Part shown: piece after piece, positions 33,182-38,583 of the stretch
How positions within the stretch are numbered: position 1 is the first letter of the stretch
Layout of the letters: each line of letters starts with the position of its first letter
From: Candidatus Sphingobacterium stercorigallinarum
Lineage (GTDB): Bacteria > Bacteroidota > Bacteroidia > Sphingobacteriales > Sphingobacteriaceae
NCBI GenBank assembly: GCA_019115805.1
Contig: DXCW01000041.1
Coordinates: forward strand, 1 to 38,583
DNA: 38,583 nucleotides
Direction of reading: 5' to 3'
Program-made: the position numbers and the translations under genes
Notes under the pieces: model-generated
What the model saw: only the letters and a program-made list of their open reading frames with translations
What the model was told of the DNA's origin: nothing
Databases searched by the model: none

Positions 33182-34230
33182 ATGAGTACAGATTATTCCT
33201 TGCTCCTCTATCTGAAGAAACCAAAAAACTATGTGAGCGGTCCGAAACCGATCTACATGCGCATTACCGTGGATGGGATACCAAAGAAAGTGTCCACCGG
33301 GAGGGAGTGCGATCCCTGCAAATGGAATTCCGGTACCAACGATGACCAAGAGCGGAGAGGACATTACCTCAGAATCCATTAAACTGAAATATCTTGGAAA
33401 AGATGTCCAACGAAAAACATTAATAGATGTGTTCCGTGAACACAACGATCAAATGAAAGCTTTATTGGGTAGTGGTTTTAAGCCAAATACGCCCAAGGGG
33501 TATAATTCCTCTCTTTCGCATATCGGACTGTATCTCCAAGACAGCCACGGGACGAAGGATATGGAAGCACGAAAGATCGACCATGCCTTCGTGATCGGCT
33601 ACGAATTTTTCTTGCGATCATCTAAAGGCTGCTCGGAAATCTCCGCGGCAAAGTACATGAAACATTTCCGTAAGATCGTAAAAATACGTATCGCCCACCG
33701 GTGGGTTACCGAAGATCCCTTTGCCTTCTATAAAAATACAGCCAAGGCAAGACCGAAGGAATATCTTACCAAGGATGAACTTGACCGTATCGAGCAAAGG
33801 ACATTTTCGATAGCGAGGCTGGAACATGTAAGGGACATCTTCGTGTTCAGTTGCTATACGGGGACTGTCATACGCAGATGCAAAAAAGCTGACCCTTGAC
33901 GATATTATCAAAGGTGTGGGTGGCAAATTATGGATATTGACCAATCATCGTGAAAAAACAAATACGACATCCAATATCCCCTTATTGCCGAAGGCACTCG
34001 CGATAATGGAAAAATACAGGAGTTATCCACCCTGTGAAGCCAAGGGGCTGGTATTTCCCGTATTGAGCAACCAGAAGATGAACAGCTACCTCAAGGAAAT
34101 AGCTGACCTTTGCGACATTGCCAAGGAGCTTACATTTCATATGTCACGGCATACGTTTGCCACTACGGTGACACTCTCCAACAATGTGCCTATCGATCGA
34201 GACGGTTTCCAAAATGCTAACGAATGGTAA
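33182..34230 (+). pseudogene. Tyrosine recombinase (integrase), frameshifted and truncated
   Basis: Pieces of one Bacteroidetes mobile-element integrase lie in successive frames. An arm-type DNA-binding domain comes first (SLLLYLKKPKNYVSGPKPIY, VSTGRECDPCKWNSG). Then, after what looks like an internal deletion around 33330-33360, the SAM-like core-binding domain appears (SIKLKYLGKDVQRKTLIDVF, FVIGYEFFLR). An extra base near 33864 shifts the frame; removing it restores TGLSYADAKKLTLDDIIKG. The catalytic domain continues (FHMSRHTFATTVTLSNNVPI) to a doubled TCGA at 34193-34200; removing one copy gives PIETVSKML, after which homology stops. The catalytic Tyr is absent. It begins about 250 bp after tRNA-Glu, as expected for a tRNA-integrated element. 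Confidence 0.85.
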
Positions 34231-34269
34231 GCTTTCGGTTTTTTTGCTTTTTTAGAGATTCTCAAAAGT

Positions 34270-34300
34270 TTTGTTTTGCAGGTCAGAAAGCCTACATTTG
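34270..34300 (+). promoter_or_regulatory. Promoter of uppP
   Basis: TTTG at 34270-34273 and TACATTTG at 34293-34300 (exact -7 box), spacer 19 bp. The start near 34307 puts the hairpin at 34312-34335 at the very 5' end of the mRNA. Confidence 0.6.
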
Positions 34301-34311
34301 CCCCGATTTGT

Positions 34312-34335
34312 ATGGCAAAACATATAATTTGCCAT
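34312..34335 (+). other. Leader hairpin of uppP
   Basis: ATGGCAAA (34312-34319) pairs with TTTGCCAT (34328-34335) around an 8-nt A/T loop. No U-run follows, so it is more likely an mRNA-stabilising or regulatory hairpin than a terminator. The uppP ATG is 31 bp further on. Confidence 0.45.
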
Positions 34336-34366
34336 TTCCACCTATAAAAAAGGTAAATAAAATAAG

Positions 34367-35182
34367 ATGGAAGTTTTTAAAGCGATTATTGTAGGCATTG
34401 TGCAGGGGCTGACTGAATTTCTACCTGTATCTTCGAGTGGTCATATTATCATTGCCCAAGAAGTCCTCGGTCTTGATTATGGAGAAGAAGACAACCTGCT
34501 GTTTGCGGTCGTGCTCCATGGCGCAACCGCGTTAAGTACACTTGTGGTATTTAAAAAGGATGTTTTCGAGATATTTAAGGGGCTACTGGATTTTCGGAAG
34601 AATGATTCGCAAAGATTTACACTATCGATATTGGTTTCTATGGTTCCAGCGGTGATCGTCGGGCTTTTCTTTATTGAAACTTTGGAACAGCTGTTTTCCA
34701 ACCTTCTTATTGTCGGGTGCTCCTTATTGGTGACGTCGCTTTTACTACTTTTTGCCGATAGAACGACAAGTGACGGAAAACCGGTAAATATGATCCGGGC
34801 TTTTATCATCGGTATCGGCCAGATGTTTGCTGCCATATTTCCGGGGCTTTCGCGCTCGGGCACAACTATCTCCACAGCGTTGCTCATGGGAATCGATAGA
34901 GATAAAGCAGCCAGGTTTTCTTTTCTTATGGTACTGCCACTTATTATCGGTGCAACAATAAAGAAGATTCTAGATACATCCATAACCCAATCTGAGACAA
35001 TAGAACAAACAGGCAGCATGACCATTTCGGCCTTGAGCCTCGGATTTTTAGCGGCCTTCTTATCTGGGCTGCTTGCCTGTAGATGGATGATAAAACTAAT
35101 CCGAAATGCAAAACTCTATTATTTTTCTATTTACTGCGGCATCATGGGTATTGTCGTCATGGCATATGTTTTGCTGAATTAG
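34367..35182 (+). CDS. uppP: Undecaprenyl-diphosphatase (BacA family)
   Basis: An integral membrane phosphatase of 271 residues that dephosphorylates undecaprenyl diphosphate to recycle the lipid carrier of peptidoglycan and O-antigen synthesis. Signatures: QGLTEFLPVSSSGH near residues 14-27 (catalytic Glu and Ser/His) and PGLSRSGTTISTALLMGIDR near 159-178 (catalytic Arg), plus about eight membrane segments. Extra copies give bacitracin resistance in several bacteria. Its place next to an integrase remnant, away from other cell-wall genes, suggests an accessory copy; this cannot be settled from the window. Confidence 0.95.
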   Translation: MEVFKAIIVGIVQGLTEFLPVSSSGHIIIAQEVLGLDYGEEDNLLFAVVLHGATALSTLVVFKKDVFEIFKGLLDFRKNDSQRFTLSILVSMVPAVIVGLFFIETLEQLFSNLLIVGCSLLVTSLLLLFADRTTSDGKPVNMIRAFIIGIGQMFAAIFPGLSRSGTTISTALLMGIDRDKAARFSFLMVLPLIIGATIKKILDTSITQSETIEQTGSMTISALSLGFLAAFLSGLLACRWMIKLIRNAKLYYFSIYCGIMGIVVMAYVLLN

Positions 35183-35205
35183 TAGCGTCCTACAGAAAAG
35201 CTTTG

Positions 35206-35268
35206 ATATGGTCATTGTAACCATATATAGCCAGTATATCTCCTCTTCCAAGACCATAAAGAGGAGAT
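35206..35268. repeat. Two adjacent short inverted repeats between uppP and the trkH remnant
   Basis: ATATGGT/ACCATAT (35206-35212 and 35220-35226) and the perfect 10-bp pair ATCTCCTCTT/AAGAGGAGAT (35238-35247 and 35259-35268). The second sits where TrkH similarity stops, so it may mark the break point; neither is followed by a T-run. Confidence 0.4.
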
Positions 35269-35779
35269 GGCGGGAAAGAGCGAAAAAAATATCCGGTTGC
35301 CCAGGGGCATCCCGTTCCCATCGGCCAAGCTCCAGCCCCCCCAAAGCTCCGACCAGTTCAATGCCCAGCGTGATCTACACCATACGTCGGAGCAGCACAA
35401 AGACTTCCGACATCCGTTCGGTATTCGAATAAGCGCCTACGGTCAGCTGGCTTTCGTAAGTACTGTCGCTCTTCAGGAAATAGGTAAACAATGCGGCGAA
35501 AGAGAGGATACCTATCCCGCCAGCCTGGATGAGCAGCATGATGATGAGCTGTCCCCAGAACGTAAAATGGGTTGCCGTATCGACCACGATCAATCCCGTG
35601 ACACAAACCGCGCTTGTGGAGGTGAAAGGGGCGTCAACCCATGACAACGGTTGGTTCAGTGCCAGCGGCAGCTTTAAAAGACATGCGCCGGCTACGATCA
35701 GCAGCAAAAAGCTGGATATGAACAGTTGGGCCGGATTATAGAAACGTTTTTTCACCACTATTTTAGAAATGCAGGGCAA
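35262..35779 (-). pseudogene. TrkH/KtrB-type potassium transporter subunit, broken N-terminal part
   Basis: The minus strand encodes the start of a K+ transporter: NPAQLFISSFLLLIVAGACL, APFTSTSAVCVTGLIVVDTA (first selectivity-filter loop, TSAVCVTG), and QAGGIGILSFAALFTYFL. The frame meets TAG at 35377-35375 right after VLLRRMV, continues ITLGIELVGAL, then shifts at a seven-base G/C run (35336-35342) into SLADGNGMPLGNRIFFSLFP and AISS, where similarity ends near 35262. About two thirds of the gene is missing. One nonsense codon, one frameshift and a truncation make it non-functional. A TTG or GTG near 35779-35755 was probably the start. Confidence 0.82.
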
Positions 35780-35857
35780 AGCTAACGGTTTCCCATTTTC
35801 GAGAATAAAGTAAAAACCTTATTTCTTTCCTCACATTTAAAGGCTTTCTATCATTTA

Positions 35858-37363
35858 TTATCTGTTTTCGCGCCCGACAATCTCCCGTACCTTCTCAAAT
35901 TCTCCTTCGATCTCCGTTGAAACACGTCCGGTTATCAAAGATACTACCACGGTAGTTAGCAAACTCAGTAAAAATCCGGGAATAATCTCATAGACGTCCT
36001 TATAGGCGTGCGGTACGTAAACCCATAACAGTACTGTCGCTCCGCCCAGCAGCATGCCGCTCAATGCACCCATTCCTGTTGTACGCTTCCAAAGCAATGA
36101 AAGGATAACGGGCGGGCCAAAGGCCGCTCCAAATCCCGCCCATGCATTGCCGACAAGTCCGAGGATACTTTCCTGTGGATCCAGCGCCAACAAGAAAGCT
36201 ACCACGGCTACCACAAGCACCGATATCCGGCTCATGATGAGCAGATTTTTGGCCGTAGCATGTTTGTTGAAAAACGTTTTATAGATATCCTCCGTCATCG
36301 AACTGGCGGTCACCAGAAGCTGCGAAGATATCGTGCTCATCACTGCCGCCAGGATAGCGGAAAGCAAAAGCCCACCGATGAGCGGATGGAAAAGCGCTTT
36401 GGACAGGTATATGAATATCGTTTCGGAAAGTTCTCGGGAAGCATCAAATTTCAACATGGTATCCGTGTCAAACCGCTGCAGGTAGGCGATCCCGAAAAAA
36501 CCCAGGAGCAGGGAGCCCAGAACGGTTCCAATCATCCATGTCATGCCCACACGTCTGGCTTTTTTAATGTCCTTTACGCTATCGATCGCCATAAAACGGA
36601 CGAGGATATGCGGCTGGCCGAAGTATCCCAGTCCCCACGCCAAAAGAGAGACAATCGATATAGCGGTAGTTCCCCGTAGCATGTCCATGTAGTTGGTGTC
36701 CTTGGAATAGATGGTGTCCACCGTTTCCCCTATACCACCCAAGTGAAAAACAACAACGGTGGGTATCAGCAACAGCGCGACGACCATGATCGTTCCCTGC
36801 ACGGCATCCGTCAGGCTTACGGCCATGAAACCACCGATGAATGTATAGAACACCACCACCAGCGATGTAACCCAGAGACCGATACTGTAATCCATCCCAA
36901 AAGCCGATTCGAACAACCTTCCGCCCGAAACCATCCCGGCAGAAGTGTATAGGGTAAAGAATACCAGGATAAAGACGGAAGAAACCAGCTTCAATAGCTG
37001 TGACCTATCGCGGAAGCGGTTTTCAAAGAAGACGGGCAATGTTATGGCATTATTTGCGACTTCTGTGTACACCCGCAGACGTGGTGCGATGATAAGGTAG
37101 TTCAGGAATGCGCCAGTGGTAAGCCCGATGGCGAGCCATGAACCCGATAGCCCCATCATGTACATGGCGCCAGGAAGCCCCATCAGAAGCCATCCGCTCA
37201 TGTCCGATGCCCCCGCGGACAGGGCGGTCACGAACGGCCCCATCTTGCGTCCGCCGATCAGAAATTCTTCGGAATTACTTGTCGATTTTCGGTATCCGTA
37301 GATACCTATCATAATCATGATCAGTACATATAAACCTATAGCAATCAACTCATAAATATTCAT
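35858..37363 (-). CDS. putP: Sodium/proline symporter
   Basis: A 501-residue member of the sodium:solute symporter family (SSF) with about 13 membrane segments. It shows ALSAGASDMSGWLLMGLPGA (residues in TM2 lining the Na+ and proline sites), YTSAGMVSGGRLFESAFGM, the SSF signature region GLGYFGQPHILVRFMAI, and STISSQLLVTASSMTEDIYK (TM8-9, second Ser/Thr Na+ ligand region), all close to E. coli PutP. It imports proline with Na+ for nutrition or osmotic protection. Start ATG at 37363. No putA lies nearby. It is divergent from the AGCS symporter gene. Confidence 0.94.
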   Translation of the reverse strand: MNIYELIAIGLYVLIMIMIGIYGYRKSTSNSEEFLIGGRKMGPFVTALSAGASDMSGWLLMGLPGAMYMMGLSGSWLAIGLTTGAFLNYLIIAPRLRVYTEVANNAITLPVFFENRFRDRSQLLKLVSSVFILVFFTLYTSAGMVSGGRLFESAFGMDYSIGLWVTSLVVVFYTFIGGFMAVSLTDAVQGTIMVVALLLIPTVVVFHLGGIGETVDTIYSKDTNYMDMLRGTTAISIVSLLAWGLGYFGQPHILVRFMAIDSVKDIKKARRVGMTWMIGTVLGSLLLGFFGIAYLQRFDTDTMLKFDASRELSETIFIYLSKALFHPLIGGLLLSAILAAVMSTISSQLLVTASSMTEDIYKTFFNKHATAKNLLIMSRISVLVVAVVAFLLALDPQESILGLVGNAWAGFGAAFGPPVILSLLWKRTTGMGALSGMLLGGATVLLWVYVPHAYKDVYEIIPGFLLSLLTTVVVSLITGRVSTEIEGEFEKVREIVGRENR

Positions 37364-37631
37364 GGGTATTTTTTTTGTGTGTTTTATGAAAAATAAAAAC
37401 CTATTTGCACAAAAACGTGAACAAAAATAAAGTTAGGGGATTGAAGGTCACATCTCGTGCAAGCGGTCCGGGTAAAGGTATAAAAAAAATTATACCTGAC
37501 ACGACCGGAAGGCGTAGTATCGTTTAGGAATAAACAAAACACATAGTATTCAAAAGAAACAGATAGATATAATCTATGTTTTAGTGCCCGTTTTTTCCTA
37601 CCTTAGTTCGATTGAAACCAAACACCATTAA
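37364..37631. other. Divergent intergenic region between putP and the AGCS gene
   Basis: 268 bp without a gene. On the minus strand TATTTTTG (plus 37422-37429) is an exact -7 box for putP without a clear -33 box. AGGTATAA (37476-37483) and TTATACCT (37490-37497) form an 8-bp inverted repeat around six A, a possible operator between the two symporter genes. A near-match TACCTTAG (37599-37606) could serve the AGCS gene. Confidence 0.45.
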
Positions 37632-38583
37632 ATGCAGAAATTCATAGACCAGATCTATAACATCGTCTGGAGCGATGCCCTCGTTTATCTCTGCCTTCTC
37701 GCAGGAATCTATTTCACCTTACGTTTTCGCTTTCCGCAGCTGCGTTACCTTCGACATATGGTGCAGCTCCTGTTCACGGGCAACAGTTCAGAAAGGGGAA
37801 TATCTTCATTCCAGGCTTTTGCCCTGGCAATATCCGGACGGGTCGGTACCGGTAATATAGCGGGTGTAGCCACGGCTATCGGCATGGGCGGTCCCGGAGC
37901 GGTATTCTGGATGTGGGCAATTGCCTTTCTCGGCAGTTCGTCCGCCATCATTGAGGCATCCCTTGGGCAGATGTACAAAGAAGTGAAAGATGGACAATAC
38001 CGCGGTGGCCCTGCATTTTATATACTGAAAGGTCTCAACTCCAAAGTTTTTGCATGGACCTTTGCCATTGTCACGATTATCAGCACCGGCTTTCTTTTGC
38101 CCAGCGTGCAGAGCAACAGTATCTCGCTGGCGGTCCATTCTTCTTTCGGTATCTCGCACCATATCATTGCCATTGTTTTGGTGTTACTCTTGGCATTTAT
38201 TATCATCGGGGGTGTCAGGCGCATAAGCCGTGTAGCCGAATATGTTGTACCGTTCATGGCGGGCGCCTTTATACTGATGGCGGCCGTTATCATGGCGCTT
38301 AATTTCCGGCAGATACCCGATGTCATTGCTCTGATATTCAATGCAGCCTTTAATACCGAATCAGCATTTGGCGGTATTATCGGCATGGCTATTTCATGGG
38401 GTGTGAAGCGCGGTATCTATAGTAACGAAGCAGGACAGGGAACTGCTCCTCATGCTGCTTCGGCAGCAGCGGTAAGCCATCCGATCAAGCAGGGGTTGGT
38501 ACAGGGGTTTTCCGTTTATGTGGATACCCTTTTTGTCTGTACGGCAACAGCGTTTATGATCCTGTTCACGGGGCAGTTTAACG
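37632..38583 (+). CDS. Sodium/alanine symporter (AGCS family), 5' part, runs off the right edge
   Basis: The frame from ATG 37632 is open to the window edge (317 codons). The product matches the alanine/glycine:cation symporter family: ALVYLCLLAGIYFTLRFRF (TM1), SSFQAFALAISGRVGTGNIA (substrate/Na+ site; the family signature SxRVGxGNIAGVA), AFLGSSSAIIEASLGQMYK, YRGGPAFYILKGL, and KRGIYSNEAGQGTAPHAAS. It imports alanine or glycine with Na+. It forms a divergent pair with putP, both Na+-coupled amino-acid importers. The C-terminal third is outside the window. Confidence 0.93.
   Translation, partial: MQKFIDQIYNIVWSDALVYLCLLAGIYFTLRFRFPQLRYLRHMVQLLFTGNSSERGISSFQAFALAISGRVGTGNIAGVATAIGMGGPGAVFWMWAIAFLGSSSAIIEASLGQMYKEVKDGQYRGGPAFYILKGLNSKVFAWTFAIVTIISTGFLLPSVQSNSISLAVHSSFGISHHIIAIVLVLLLAFIIIGGVRRISRVAEYVVPFMAGAFILMAAVIMALNFRQIPDVIALIFNAAFNTESAFGGIIGMAISWGVKRGIYSNEAGQGTAPHAASAAAVSHPIKQGLVQGFSVYVDTLFVCTATAFMILFTGQFN

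Noticed and set aside
35336..35342. Phase variation of trkH by the seven-base G/C run
   Set aside because: The gene also has an in-frame TAG and lacks two thirds of its length, so a slip could not restore it.
1..38583. CRISPR arrays, prophage modules, toxin-antitoxin pairs or defence islands
   Set aside because: No regularly spaced repeats, phage structural genes or recognisable defence proteins were seen on either strand.

Overview
The window reads as chromosomal DNA of a Bacteroidetes bacterium, most likely of the Sphingobacteriaceae. This rests on the LpxC-FabZ fusion, the PorX-type regulator of type IX secretion, a TonB receptor with a carboxypeptidase-regulatory-like N-terminus, many start-proximal TAnnTTTG promoter boxes, and few clear Shine-Dalgarno sites. 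The genus call is inference; the phylum call is firm.

Layout. 1-2346 (minus): the 5' part of a polysaccharide flippase (GTG start, runs off the left edge), acylphosphatase and an amidohydrolase. 2472-5201 (plus): a consensus promoter, a TPP riboswitch and a TonB-dependent receptor that is probably a thiamin importer, closed by a terminator. 5326-8694: dtd, a MazG-like pyrophosphohydrolase, a divergent exported endonuclease/exonuclease/phosphatase protein and a lipoprotein gamma-glutamyltransferase. 8787-9200: a decayed IS256-type transposase tail. 9255-11783 (minus): RmuC and a ureohydrolase-fold protein that has lost several metal ligands. 11896-14184 (plus): an SDR and a phosphoserine phosphatase fused to SerA-derived parts. 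14234-20700 (minus): fthC, then efp, then an ABC ATPase, lpxA, lpxC/fabZ, lpxD and an HD hydrolase. 21036-25154 (plus): porX, tsaE, an ECF sigma factor, its likely anti-sigma and a beta-barrel protein. 25214-28344: an orphan ABC ATPase with a TOBE-like tail, then a convergent esterase and alanine dehydrogenase. 28471-32636 (plus): a CapD/WbpM-type sugar-nucleotide dehydratase, a TPR membrane protein, ribH and an exported protein of unknown function. 32853-32924: tRNA-Glu(UUC).

The DNA to the right of the tRNA has a different character. A tyrosine recombinase pseudogene of the Bacteroidetes mobile-element type lies about 250 bp past the tRNA, with several frame breaks and no C-terminal tyrosine region. 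It is followed by uppP, a broken TrkH/KtrB gene, a PutP-type sodium/proline symporter and the start of an AGCS sodium/alanine symporter. This looks like an old, decaying island at a tRNA gene carrying ion- and solute-transport genes; its far end is outside the window.

Functionally, much of the window serves the cell envelope: lipid A synthesis (lpxA, lpxC/fabZ, lpxD), surface polysaccharide (flippase, CapD), undecaprenyl phosphate recycling (uppP), a type IX secretion regulator (porX) and outer-membrane uptake of thiamin. No CRISPR array, prophage or clear defence system was found. The most interesting signals are the SerB/partial-SerA fusion, the ligand-poor ureohydrolase, an EF-P with Asn at the usual Lys/Arg tip, porX beside an ECF sigma module, and promoters that run straight into short hairpins just before the start codon.
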